Assembly (NCBI RefSeq): GCF_000165835.1
Contig: NC_014640.1
Span: 4,464,001 to 4,528,000 of the forward strand
Direction of reading: 5' to 3'
Origin: Achromobacter xylosoxidans A8
GTDB lineage: Bacteria > Pseudomonadota > Gammaproteobacteria > Burkholderiales > Burkholderiaceae_B
DNA: 64,000 bases
Within the stretch, counting starts at the first letter, position 1. Every line of letters begins with the position of its first letter. Shown piece by piece: positions 53,729-62,163 of the stretch. The notes below the pieces were generated by a model, which made no database searches, was not told the origin of the DNA, and saw nothing but the letters and a program-made list of their open reading frames with translations. A program made the translations under genes and the position numbers.

Positions 53729-54649
53729 ATGGCAACCGCGATCACCTATGACAGACTGAGCGGCATCGAAGTCTTTGTGCAGGCCGTTGAGGCAGGCAGC
53801 TTCGCGCTGGCGGCAGAACGCCTGAACCTGACGCGCTCGGCGGTGGGCAAGTCCATCGCGCGGCTGGAGGCGCGCCTGGGCGCGCGGCTGTTCCACCGCA
53901 CCACCCGTCAGCAGAGCCTGACCGACGACGGCCAGGCCTACTACGACCGTTGCGTGCGCGCGCTGGCCGAGCTGCAGACCGCCGAAGCCGAGCTGGACAG
54001 CGGCCGCCGCGAGCCCCAGGGACGCCTGCGGGTCAGCGCGCCCCTGGTGTTCGGCCGGCACTGCGTCGCGCCGGTGCTGCGCGAACTGGCGCTGCAACAT
54101 CCGCAGCTGCAGATCGAGATCTCCTTCAACGACCGGGTGGTGGACCTGATCGAGGAAGGCTATGACCTGGGTATCCGCGTGGGCGAGCTGCCCGACAGCG
54201 CCAGCCTGGCCGCGCGCCGGCTGGGCATGCAGACAATGGGAATCGGAGCGTCTCCCGCCTACATCCAGGCGCACGGCCGTCCAACCACGGTGGACGAGCT
54301 GACGCAGCACTCCTGCATCGCCTACACGCACAACGGCATCGAGAGAGGCTGGACCGTGAAGGGAGCGGACGATCAGGTCATGCAGCTACGCTTGCGGCCG
54401 TGCCTGCGGCTGGACGACCTGCAAGCCATCGCGGATGCCGCCATCGCCGGTGCGGGGCTCGCCTGGCTGCCCTGCTGGATGCTGACGCACTATGTGCGCA
54501 CCGGAGAGTTGGACGTGCTGATGCACGGCGACCGCCTGGCCGCGCAAGAGGTGCATGCGGTCTGGCCGCAAGCGCGCTACCTGCCGTCCAAGACACGCGC
54601 CGCCATTGATGCGCTGGCGGCGCGCGTGCCGGCCATGCTGGCCGCCTGA
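53729..54649 (+). CDS. LysR-family transcriptional regulator
   Basis: 306-aa LysR regulator of the group with GIEVFVQAVEAGSFALAAERLNLTRSAVGKSIARLEARLGARL, read across residues ~11-53, and an effector domain starting RLRVSAPLVFGR. The ATG at 53729 has AAGGAG 8 nt upstream; the frame is open to 53666, but that stretch holds a palindrome. It probably controls the divergent quinone reductase gene. Confidence 0.87.
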   Translation: MATAITYDRLSGIEVFVQAVEAGSFALAAERLNLTRSAVGKSIARLEARLGARLFHRTTRQQSLTDDGQAYYDRCVRALAELQTAEAELDSGRREPQGRLRVSAPLVFGRHCVAPVLRELALQHPQLQIEISFNDRVVDLIEEGYDLGIRVGELPDSASLAARRLGMQTMGIGASPAYIQAHGRPTTVDELTQHSCIAYTHNGIERGWTVKGADDQVMQLRLRPCLRLDDLQAIADAAIAGAGLAWLPCWMLTHYVRTGELDVLMHGDRLAAQEVHAVWPQARYLPSKTRAAIDALAARVPAMLAA

Positions 54650-54654
54650 GCCGC

Positions 54655-55908
54655 TCAGCCGAACTTGCGGCGGGCGTCCAGCGCCAGGCCGGCGCCGATG
54701 CTGCCGAACAGGTCGCCTTCGACGCTGCGGGCGTCCGGCACCAGGGCCGAGACGGATTCGCGCAAGCGCGGCACGCGGCTGGAGCCGCCGGTGAAGAACA
54801 CCGTGTCCACGTCGGACGTCGACACGCCGGCATCGCGCAGCAGCGCGCCCACCGTGGCCTCGACCTTCTCGATCAACCGGCCGACGCAGGCGTCGAACGA
54901 CGGCCGTGTTACGTCCACGCCCAGCTCCGGCGCGATGCGCGACAGGTCGATGCGCGCGGCCGGCGTTTCCGACAGCGCAATCTTGGCCTCTTCGACCTGC
55001 ACCGCCACCCAGTGGCCGGCGCGCTGTTTGACCAGGTTGAGCAGCAGATCGATCTTCTCGCGGTCGCCGGCTTCGGCGCGGATGTAGGCGAAGTGCTCGG
55101 CCGCCTTGCGGGTATAGGCCTGGTTGATGGTGTGCCAGCACGCCAGGTTGCCGTATTGCGTGGACGGCACGTCCTTGCCGCTGCGCAGCTGGCTGCCCAG
55201 CCCCAGCATCGGCATCACGTGGGCCAGGCTGAGCTGCTTGTCGAAGTCCACCCCGCCGATGTGCACGCCGCCATACGCCAGGATGTCCTCGCGGCGGTCG
55301 GCCTTGGCGGCGCGGCCGGGTCCCAGGCGGATCAACGAAAAGTCGGAGGTGCCGCCACCGATGTCGATGACCAGCACCAGCTCTTCGCGGTCGATCTGCG
55401 ATTCATAGTCGAATGCGGCCGCCAGCGGTTCGAACTGGAATTCGATATCGGTAAAGCCCACGCTGCGCGCGATCTCGCCCAGCGTGTCCTGGGCGGTCTG
55501 GTCGGCGGCGGGGTTGTCGTCCACGAAGAACACCGGCCGGCCCAGCACGGCGCGCGTGAAGCCGCGACCCGCCGCGGTTTCGGCGCGGAGCTTGAGTTCG
55601 GCGATGAAGCGCGTCAGCAGGACGCGGAACGGAATCGAACGGCCCTGCACTTCGGTCGAGCCATCGATCAGCGAGCTGCCCAGCAGGCTCTTCATCGAGC
55701 GCATCAGGCGCCCGTCGTAGCCGGCCAGGTAGTCGGAGATGGCGGCGCGGCCATAGCTGACCTCGGCGTCTTCATCATGGAAGAAAATGGCCGAAGGCAA
55801 GGTGGTCTTGCCGTCTTCCAGGGCCAGGAGCGCGCGCTGATCGGGGCGGCTCCAGCCCACGGTGGAATTGGACGTGCCGAAGTCGACGCCGCATGCGGTG
55901 GAAATCAT
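54655..55908 (-). CDS. Hsp70-family ATPase (YegD-like)
   Basis: 417-aa actin/Hsp70-fold ATPase. Phosphate-1 motif CGVDFGTSNSTVGW is at the N-terminus, phosphate-2 is LVIDIGGGTSDFSL, and the adenosine motif is FFTGGSSRVPRL. The chain ends shortly after the nucleotide-binding domain, so the DnaK-type substrate-binding domain is missing, as in YegD. No co-chaperone genes adjoin. The biological role is unknown. Confidence 0.88.
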   Translation of the reverse strand: MISTACGVDFGTSNSTVGWSRPDQRALLALEDGKTTLPSAIFFHDEDAEVSYGRAAISDYLAGYDGRLMRSMKSLLGSSLIDGSTEVQGRSIPFRVLLTRFIAELKLRAETAAGRGFTRAVLGRPVFFVDDNPAADQTAQDTLGEIARSVGFTDIEFQFEPLAAAFDYESQIDREELVLVIDIGGGTSDFSLIRLGPGRAAKADRREDILAYGGVHIGGVDFDKQLSLAHVMPMLGLGSQLRSGKDVPSTQYGNLACWHTINQAYTRKAAEHFAYIRAEAGDREKIDLLLNLVKQRAGHWVAVQVEEAKIALSETPAARIDLSRIAPELGVDVTRPSFDACVGRLIEKVEATVGALLRDAGVSTSDVDTVFFTGGSSRVPRLRESVSALVPDARSVEGDLFGSIGAGLALDARRKFG

Positions 55909-55973
55909 GAGGAATTCTGGGGCTGAAAGCAAAACGGCGCACAAGTGTAGCCGCAACCGCCAGAATCGCCATA

Positions 55974-57176
55974 TCAGCCCGCGCGCGCCAGCGCCCTGGC
56001 CGTGAACGCCAGCGTCGCGGCGGCCACCAGCAGGCCGCTGGCAAAGCCGCCGGCGTAGCCGACCTGGGCCGCCAGCCCGGTCATGAGCGACGAGGTCAGG
56101 ATCTCGCCCAGGTCGCGGGCGCTCTGCACCGCGGTCATGTCGGTGCCGGCCTGCTCGCCCCGGCTGGCGAAGCGCATGGCCAGCGTCATCAGGGCCACGG
56201 ACGCGGCGCCCGCGCCGAACGCGCCCAGCGCCTGCGCCCCCAAGGCCGTGCCGGCCTGCGCCGGCGTCCAGCCCTGGGCCTGCGCCAGCCAGGCCAGCGC
56301 CGCCGCGCCCGAGGCGGCCAGGCCCAGCGCCAGCACGGCACGCGCACCCAGCCGGCCGATCAGCCATGCGCCGCCGCCGCAGCCCAGCAGCACCGTCACC
56401 ACGCCGCCCGCCATGCCGATGCGCCCCACCGCCTCGACCGCCCAGCCCGCATCCACCAGGAACAGCTTGGACAGGCCGTAGCCCGCCACCGCGGTCATGG
56501 CCGACAGGAACGCGGCCGCGGCCAGGGCCCAGGCGCCGGGACGCCGCACGAAGGCCGCCAGCGTGGCGCGCTGCCGCGCCGCGGGCGCCGTCAGCGCGGT
56601 TTCGCGCCAGGCGGCTGCCAGCAACAGGCTGAACGCCACCACCGCCGCCAACATCAACAGCGCGCCGGTCTGGCCCACATGGCCGGCCAGCACCAGGCAG
56701 CCCGGCCCGCCAAAGAAAAAGCCCACCATCGTGCCGCCGACCTGCACAGCGTTGGCGCGCGCCAACGCCTGCCCATGGAAGCGTTCCGCCGTCAGGCCGT
56801 CGGTGGCGATGTCCTGCGTCGCGCTGGCCAGCGACGCCAATGCCATCAGCGCCACCACCCAGCCCGCCGCAGCGGCATCGATGCCCAGGAAGGCCAGCGC
56901 CAGCAGGCAGGCCAGCACGATGGCCTGCATCGGCAGGATCCAGCTGCGCCGCCGGCCCATGGCGCCGGTCCAGCGGTTGTCCACCACGGGCGCCCACAGG
57001 AACTTCAGCACCCACGGCAAGCCAACCAGCGGCAGCCAGGCCAGCGCGTGCAGGTCCGCGCCATCGCGGCGCAGCAGCGTGGGCAAAGCCTCCATGGCCA
57101 CGCCCAGCGGTATGCCCTGGGAGAAATACAGGGCGCCTATCATCACGAACATGCGTCCGTCTGCATTGCGATTCAC
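55974..57176 (-). CDS. MFS siderophore importer (RhtX/FptX-like)
   Basis: 400-aa major facilitator with ~12 helices. The start GALYFSQGIPLGVAMEALPTLLRR and LPWVLKFLWAPVVDNRWTG resemble the single-component siderophore permeases RhtX and FptX, which carry ferric siderophores across the inner membrane. Start is GTG (57174-57176), 1 nt after the cupin stop, with AAGGAAA upstream. Last gene of the TonB receptor-cupin-MFS operon. Confidence 0.83.
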   Translation of the reverse strand: MNRNADGRMFVMIGALYFSQGIPLGVAMEALPTLLRRDGADLHALAWLPLVGLPWVLKFLWAPVVDNRWTGAMGRRRSWILPMQAIVLACLLALAFLGIDAAAAGWVVALMALASLASATQDIATDGLTAERFHGQALARANAVQVGGTMVGFFFGGPGCLVLAGHVGQTGALLMLAAVVAFSLLLAAAWRETALTAPAARQRATLAAFVRRPGAWALAAAAFLSAMTAVAGYGLSKLFLVDAGWAVEAVGRIGMAGGVVTVLLGCGGGAWLIGRLGARAVLALGLAASGAAALAWLAQAQGWTPAQAGTALGAQALGAFGAGAASVALMTLAMRFASRGEQAGTDMTAVQSARDLGEILTSSLMTGLAAQVGYAGGFASGLLVAAATLAFTARALARAG

Positions 57177-57177
57177 T

Positions 57178-57606
57178 TCAGATTTCCTTCAACGAGGGGC
57201 TGCGGGATTGGGGCTCATCCGCGTGGCGGTGTTCACTACCCTGCCCCGGCGTCACGAACAGGATCTTGCCGGGACAGGCCACGTGCAGCCGGTGCCACAC
57301 GCCGCGCGGCACGATGGCGCTGCGGCGCGTATCCAGCAGCAGGTCGGTCTGGGCGCCGTCCTCGGCCATCAGGGTGACCACCACGCGCCCTTCCAGCACG
57401 CAGAGCATTTCGTCGCCGGCAGGGTGGCGTTCCCACACATCGCCATGCACGTCGGCGTCGCTGGCCACGGCCTTGATGCCGACCAGCCATTCGTCCTGCG
57501 GCGCGAGCCGGCGCAGCCGGCCCACGTCGCGCATGGCGCCGTCGCGGCCCAGCGCCACGAAATGGTCCAGCCAGTCGAACACGGGCCCGGTGTCGGGTGC
57601 ATTCAT
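57178..57606 (-). CDS. Cupin-domain protein
   Basis: 142-aa single-cupin protein. Core motifs are ERHPAGDEMLCVLEGRVVVTL (cupin 1) and PRGVWHRLHVACPGKILFV (cupin 2); His and Glu ligands are partly retained. It is encoded between the TonB receptor and the siderophore MFS gene, so it may act on, release or sense the ferric siderophore; no activity can be named. GGAG SD. Confidence 0.82.
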   Translation of the reverse strand: MNAPDTGPVFDWLDHFVALGRDGAMRDVGRLRRLAPQDEWLVGIKAVASDADVHGDVWERHPAGDEMLCVLEGRVVVTLMAEDGAQTDLLLDTRRSAIVPRGVWHRLHVACPGKILFVTPGQGSEHRHADEPQSRSPSLKEI

Positions 57607-57662
57607 CGATCTCTCCTTCTCGTTGGCGGCGGACGTCCGCGAACGGCGCCCGCCGCGGGTCA

Positions 57663-59786
57663 TCAGTATTCGGCGCGCAAGGTCAGCATGACGTTGCGGG
57701 GCTCGCCGTAGCGGTTGTTCCAGGCGGTGCCCGACAGGCTCTGGTAGTAGCCGCGGTCGAACAGGTTGTTGACGTTGAGCGACGCGGTCACGTGCTTGTC
57801 CACGCGGTAGGCCATGCGCAGATCCACCAGTGCGTAGCCGCCCTGGCGCAGCGTGACGGGGCCGGACACCGTGGAGTAACCCGACTGCACCTGCAGGCCG
57901 CCGCCCACGCTCAGGCGCCGCTCCAGCCCGGGCAAGGCATAGTTCGTCCACAGCCGGAAGATGTGCTTGGGCGTGAAGCGCGCGAAAGGCTGTCCGCCGG
58001 ACTCCGAGTCCGTCAGGTACTTGCTGGTGTTGAAGGTGTAGCCCGCCGCCACCGTCCAGTAGGGCGTGATGCTGCCGGAGGCTTCGGCCTCGATGCCGCG
58101 GCTGCGGACTTCCCCGCCCGAGATGTAGTAGCAGTTGCGGCCCACGCAAGGCCAGGCCGGGTCTTCCTGCGCGCGGTTCTTCTGCTGGATCTGGAACACG
58201 GCCAGCGACACGTTCAAGGCGCCGTCGGCCAGTTCGCCCTTGACGCCGGCCTCGTAGTTGGTGCCGGTGATGGGATCCAGCGGCTGGCCATCGCGGGTCA
58301 GCTCGCCCTGCGGCTGGAACACCTGCGCATAGCTGCCATAAAGCGACCACTGGCGGCCCAGGTCCACGATCAGTCCGCCATACGGCGTGAACTCCGGATC
58401 GATGCGCTGCCGCGCGCGCGGCGCGCTCTGGTTCCACCAGCTCATGCGTCCGCCCAGCACCAGGGTCACCGGATCGGCCAGCGAAAAGCGGCCCATGCCG
58501 TAGACGCCTTGCTGCTTCAGCCGGGTTTCGCCGGGCGAGGTGTACGGTCCCACGCCCGGCTCGGGCACGCTGTGCGGATCCCAGTCGAACACATTGACCG
58601 GCACGTTCGGATAAGGCGTCAGGTCCGCGCTGTACTGCTCGGACGTGGTGCGTTGGGCATTGCCGCCCAGCAACAGTTCATGGCGCCGGCCGAACAGTTG
58701 CACCGGGCCGCCGACATAGGCGTCCACGCTGGCCTGGGTGTTGTCGAACTTGTAGGCGGCGCCCATCAGGGATGAACCCAGCCCGGTCTGGCGGTCTATC
58801 GCGCCATAGGCGCCGGCGTACTTCAGGTTGCTGTCGGCGGTCAGGTAATTGGCGCTGACCTTGGCGCTCCAGCCCTGGCCGAAGCGATGCTCCAGGTCCG
58901 CGAACACGCGCGTCGTATTCCAGTTGAAACGGTCCCAGGCCGCGTCCAGGTAGGTCGAGCGCTTCAGGCCGATATCGCCGCCGTCCTTGTACAGCGGCAC
59001 GCCGGCCATGTTGGTGGTGGAGCGGATGCGCTGATATTGCAGGCCGGCCGACAGCACGGTGTCCCGCCCCAGGTCCACTTCGCCGATGCCGTAGAACAGC
59101 GCCGACTTCTGGTCCGCCACGTCGTAGAAGTAGCCGCGGTCCTCCACGGCGCTGACGATGCGGCCGCGCACGCTGCCGCTGTCGTTCAGCGGACCGCCCA
59201 GGTCGGCTTCGGCGCGGTAGCGGTCCCAACTGCCGGCGCTGAGCGAGCCGTTGAAGGACAGCTCGCGCTGCGGCCGCTTGCGCACCAGGTTGACCGTGGC
59301 GGCGGGGTTGCCGGCGCCGTGCATCAGGCCGTTGGCGCCGCGCAGGATCTCCACGCGCTCGTATACCGCCATGTCCTGCGGCGACGCGGCCATGTTGCCC
59401 ATCAGCACCGGCACCCCGTCCTGCTCGAACGAATCCACCTTGAAGCCGCGCGCGTAATACGCGGTGGTCAGCAGTTGATAGGGCTGCACCGTGATGCCGG
59501 TGGCGTGCTGCATCACCTCGTCCAGGCTTTGCAGGTTCTGCTCGCGCATCCGCTCCTGCCCGATCACCGTCACCGACTGTGGAATCTCGCGCAGCGTCAG
59601 CGGCAGTTTGCCCAGGGTCGCCGTGTCCTGCGCCACGCCCTCGCCGCTGACCGTCACTGCCGGCAGCGACGCGGCCTCCTGCGCCAGCGCCGGCCCCGCA
59701 GCCACCGCCAGCCACAGAGGCCAATGGCGCACACTCGACGCGTTCCTGCGCGGCGCCCCCGCGCCCGTTTTCACCTGTTTTCGCAC
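57663..59786 (-). CDS. TonB-dependent ferric-siderophore receptor
   Basis: 707-aa outer-membrane receptor. The signal peptide ends near ALAQ, followed by TonB box-like LPAVTVSGEG, plug domain (PLTLREIPQSVTVIGQERM, RGFKVDSFEQDGVP, VEILRGANGLMHGAGNPAATVN) and a 22-strand barrel ending in aromatic LTLRAEY. The plug blocks match the FpvA/FhuE/FoxA type for hydroxamate- or mixed-type siderophores. I start at the GTG 59784-59786 with AGAGGA, because earlier codons lie in the Fur box. Extra N-terminal signalling domain absent. Confidence 0.93.
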   Translation of the reverse strand: MRKQVKTGAGAPRRNASSVRHWPLWLAVAAGPALAQEAASLPAVTVSGEGVAQDTATLGKLPLTLREIPQSVTVIGQERMREQNLQSLDEVMQHATGITVQPYQLLTTAYYARGFKVDSFEQDGVPVLMGNMAASPQDMAVYERVEILRGANGLMHGAGNPAATVNLVRKRPQRELSFNGSLSAGSWDRYRAEADLGGPLNDSGSVRGRIVSAVEDRGYFYDVADQKSALFYGIGEVDLGRDTVLSAGLQYQRIRSTTNMAGVPLYKDGGDIGLKRSTYLDAAWDRFNWNTTRVFADLEHRFGQGWSAKVSANYLTADSNLKYAGAYGAIDRQTGLGSSLMGAAYKFDNTQASVDAYVGGPVQLFGRRHELLLGGNAQRTTSEQYSADLTPYPNVPVNVFDWDPHSVPEPGVGPYTSPGETRLKQQGVYGMGRFSLADPVTLVLGGRMSWWNQSAPRARQRIDPEFTPYGGLIVDLGRQWSLYGSYAQVFQPQGELTRDGQPLDPITGTNYEAGVKGELADGALNVSLAVFQIQQKNRAQEDPAWPCVGRNCYYISGGEVRSRGIEAEASGSITPYWTVAAGYTFNTSKYLTDSESGGQPFARFTPKHIFRLWTNYALPGLERRLSVGGGLQVQSGYSTVSGPVTLRQGGYALVDLRMAYRVDKHVTASLNVNNLFDRGYYQSLSGTAWNNRYGEPRNVMLTLRAEY

Positions 59787-59808
59787 TGCCTGTCCTCTTA
59801 GAACTTTA

Positions 59809-59825
59809 TTGAGAATAATTCTCAA
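59809..59825 (-). promoter_or_regulatory. Fur box of the siderophore receptor operon
   Basis: TTGAGAAT-A-ATTCTCAA is a perfect 8-1-8 dyad and an exact match to the 7-1-7 Fur consensus, 23 bp upstream of the receptor start. Repression by Fe2+-Fur is expected. Confidence 0.92.
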
Positions 59826-59852
59826 GTAATTCTAAAAACGAGGGCGGCCGCG

Positions 59853-59894
59853 TGCTGGCGATTGCGGAAGTCTTGCTGGCGATTGCGGAAGTTT
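59853..59894. repeat. 21-bp tandem direct repeat upstream of the receptor promoter
   Basis: Two adjacent 21-bp copies (59853-59873 and 59874-59894), differing at one base, contain TGCTGGCGATTGCGGAAG. They lie between the AraC-type gene and the Fur box. Direct repeats at this distance suit activation by the neighbouring AlcR/PchR-like regulator. Confidence 0.8.
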
Positions 59895-59901
59895 CGGCGC
59901 T

Positions 59902-60780
59902 TCAGCGGCCGGGCGCGACGCTGCTGGGCAGCACGCCGTAGCGGCGCAGGAATGCCTTGGTGAAGTGCGAATCGGTGTAGCCGCAGGCATAGGCCGCCTC
60001 GGATACCGTATAGGCGCCTTCGGCCAGCAGGACGTGGGCCTGCTCCATGCGCCTCTCGCGCACATAGGCGTAGACGCTCTGGCCGAACAGCTTGCGAAAG
60101 CCGGTGGTGAGCTTGTTGACGTTGACGCCTGCGCGCCGCGCCAGTTCAGGCAAGGACGGCGGATCCTGCAGGTTCGCGGCGACCAGGTCGCGCGCATGAT
60201 GCAGGCGTTCCACGTCCGCCCGCGTAAGGCCGCGCGCATGCGCATCCAGCTCCGCAGGTTGCAGCGCGCCCAAGGCGAGCGCGGTCAGTTCCAACGCCTT
60301 GGCCGACAGGTACATGCGCTTGAGCGCGCCCTGCACCGGGCAGGCCAGCATCTGATGGCCTAGGGCCTCCAGCTTGCGGTCCGCCCGCATATTGGTTTCG
60401 GCGTAAGCGCCGTCGGCCCCCGGCGCGCGCAACAGGGCAGCCAATTGGGCCGGGTCCATGCAGAAGGCGTCGCGCAGATGATCCAGGCCCGTGCGCAAGG
60501 ACACGAAGCGCAAGGACTGGTGGGCGCCGAATTCATGCTCCATGCCCATCGCGTCCTGGCAGACGCTCAGGTGCAAGGCGGGGCCGCTCACGCGGGTAGG
60601 CGCCGTGCCGCGCACGCTATAGCGCAGATCCCCATCCAGCACGAGCACCAGCTTCAGTCCAGGATCCAGGCGCTCCTGCACCCGCTCGTCGCGGCCAAAG
60701 CGCAGCGTGCCGCCGGCCAGCGACATGGCGGGCGTGGCGGCCGACAGGGTCCAATCAGGTTCGGGTGAGGCGACGGTCAA
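59902..60780 (-). CDS. AraC-family siderophore regulator (PchR/AlcR-like)
   Basis: 292-aa AraC regulator. The C-terminal pair of HTHs spans ~195-290 (LPELARRAGVNVNKLTTGFRKLFGQSVYAYVRERRM; AAYACGYTDSHFTKAFLRRYG), quoted in part. The N-terminal ~180 residues resemble ligand domains of PchR and AlcR, which activate uptake genes when the siderophore is bound. It sits directly upstream of the receptor gene on the same strand, with candidate binding repeats in between. Confidence 0.88.
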   Translation of the reverse strand: MTVASPEPDWTLSAATPAMSLAGGTLRFGRDERVQERLDPGLKLVLVLDGDLRYSVRGTAPTRVSGPALHLSVCQDAMGMEHEFGAHQSLRFVSLRTGLDHLRDAFCMDPAQLAALLRAPGADGAYAETNMRADRKLEALGHQMLACPVQGALKRMYLSAKALELTALALGALQPAELDAHARGLTRADVERLHHARDLVAANLQDPPSLPELARRAGVNVNKLTTGFRKLFGQSVYAYVRERRMEQAHVLLAEGAYTVSEAAYACGYTDSHFTKAFLRRYGVLPSSVAPGR

Positions 60781-60876
60781 AGTAGCGGCTCCGCGGCGAG
60801 CAGCGCTGTTGATGAGATTGAATATTATTACCGTTTGACCCGAACGGAAAGCCGCCCGCCTGGCGGGCAGCGCGAT

Positions 60877-61206
60877 TTATTGTTGCCGGCGCTGCTCCAG
60901 CTCCTTCAGACACTGCGCCACGCCGGCCTGCATCTGCGCATTCGACACGGCGGCGCGATCCGATACCTCGCGGCAACGCACGTACTCGGCCTGGCTTTCC
61001 GGCGTATCGCGGATGACCGCGGGCGCGGCGCCTGGCTCGGGCGTGACCGTCATGCGCAGCGTGGAAGGCGGCGAGAGGCTGCCGTCCTTGGAGCGCACGC
61101 TGGGGTACTGGTATTCCTGCGTGGCTGGAGGCGCGTTCTGCGCTTGCGCGGCGCCCGCTGCGCACAGGGCGGCCAGCAGGAAAGCGGATATGTGGAGTTT
61201 CTTCAT
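60877..61206 (-). CDS. Small exported hypothetical protein
   Basis: 109-aa protein with a clear signal peptide (MKKLHISAFLLAALCAAGAAQA). The mature part is ~87 residues with two cysteines (YVRCREVS and VAQCLKEL) that could form a disulfide across a helical C-terminus. Family not recognised; such small periplasmic proteins are common in this bacterial group. Function unknown. Confidence 0.7.
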   Translation of the reverse strand: MKKLHISAFLLAALCAAGAAQAQNAPPATQEYQYPSVRSKDGSLSPPSTLRMTVTPEPGAAPAVIRDTPESQAEYVRCREVSDRAAVSNAQMQAGVAQCLKELEQRRQQ

Positions 61207-61358
61207 GGCGACCTCTCTTCAATGAGCTGGCGTCCAGGGAGCGGACCGCGACCGCTGGACAGGCCGCACTATCGTATCCCCGGGCGCCCATGCACAGCGT
61301 GCCAAGACGCTACACAATCCGCCACAGTTGTTTCCCGGGGTTTCTCCCGCAGGCCGGC

Positions 61359-61583
61359 CTACTTCTTCGGGGCGGACTGACGCAAGGGGGCCAGCAATGA
61401 AGACAGCCCGTTGTGGTCCAGCTCGTGCATCAGGGCCAGCAGGCGCCCCAGCTCGCCCGGCGGAAAGCCCTTGCGCGCGAACCAGGCCAGGTACGGGCCG
61501 GGCAAGTCGGCGATGAGGCGCCCCTGGTACTTGCCGAAGGGCATGGTGCGCGTGACCAGCAGCGATAGCAGTTCGGGATCCAT
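61359..61583 (-). CDS. DUF3820-family small protein
   Basis: 74-aa protein with the DUF3820 pattern (MPFGKYQGRLIADLPGPYLAWFARKGFPPGELGRLL, residues ~14-49). Start taken at ATG 61581-61583; an in-frame GTG at 61590-61592 would overlap the isochorismatase stop as GTGA and add three residues, an equally good choice. Probably co-transcribed with the isochorismatase-like gene. Function unknown. Confidence 0.8.
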   Translation of the reverse strand: MDPELLSLLVTRTMPFGKYQGRLIADLPGPYLAWFARKGFPPGELGRLLALMHELDHNGLSSLLAPLRQSAPKK

Positions 61584-61588
61584 GGAGA

Positions 61589-62140
61589 TCACCGCCCCGC
61601 CCTGGCGGCGAAAACGATATCCACCGCGGGCACGGCGGCGATCTTCACGCCGAAACTGGCAATGGACGACAAGGTCGCATTGTGATGCGCGCGGATCTGC
61701 GCGCCCGGCGCGTGTGGCTTGTCCTGGGTGGTATGGGCGTCCGCCGCCAGCGTGACGGGAAAGCCCAGCGCGGCCGCGCGGCGCACGGTCGTGTCCACGC
61801 AGAACTCGCTGGCATAGCCGCACACCACCAGCTCCGTCGCGCCGGCTTGCGCCAGCACATCGGCCAATTCGGTGCGCAGGAAGGAATCGGGCGTGGTCTT
61901 GCGCACGCGGACGTCGCCATCCGCCGGTTGCAGCCGCAAGTCCAGCTGCCAGCCCGGCAGGCCGTGGTCCATGGCGCTGCCGGGACTTTCGTGCTGCACA
62001 TAGATGACGGGCGCGCCAGCCTCGCGGGCGCGCGCGGCCAGCGCATTGATGCGGGCCAGCACGGCCTCGGCATCGGCCGGCGCGGGAGAGGCCTCGAACA
62101 GCGCGCGCTGCACGTCTATCACGATCAAAGCGGACGTCAT
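61589..62140 (-). CDS. Isochorismatase-family cysteine hydrolase
   Basis: 183-aa hydrolase of the isochorismatase/nicotinamidase fold. The catalytic Asp is in LIVIDVQRALFE, Lys in RVRKTTPDSF and Cys in GYASEFCVDTTVRRA. The family cleaves amide or ether bonds in varied substrates (nicotinamide, biuret, isochorismate), so the substrate cannot be set from sequence. No siderophore biosynthesis genes adjoin, arguing against true isochorismatase. Confidence 0.87.
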   Translation of the reverse strand: MTSALIVIDVQRALFEASPAPADAEAVLARINALAARAREAGAPVIYVQHESPGSAMDHGLPGWQLDLRLQPADGDVRVRKTTPDSFLRTELADVLAQAGATELVVCGYASEFCVDTTVRRAAALGFPVTLAADAHTTQDKPHAPGAQIRAHHNATLSSIASFGVKIAAVPAVDIVFAARAGR

Positions 62141-62163
62141 GTATTTCTCAAAGAGGTCGGGAA

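Noticed and set aside
59787..59825. A TTG start for the TonB receptor at 59825
   Set aside because: It would lie inside the perfect Fur box; the GTG at 59786 has AGAGGA and leads into a proper signal peptide.
61589..62140. True isochorismatase for catechol siderophore synthesis
   Set aside because: The fold fits, but there are no entA/entC/entE-type neighbours and no carrier domain, so only a generic cysteine hydrolase call is supported.
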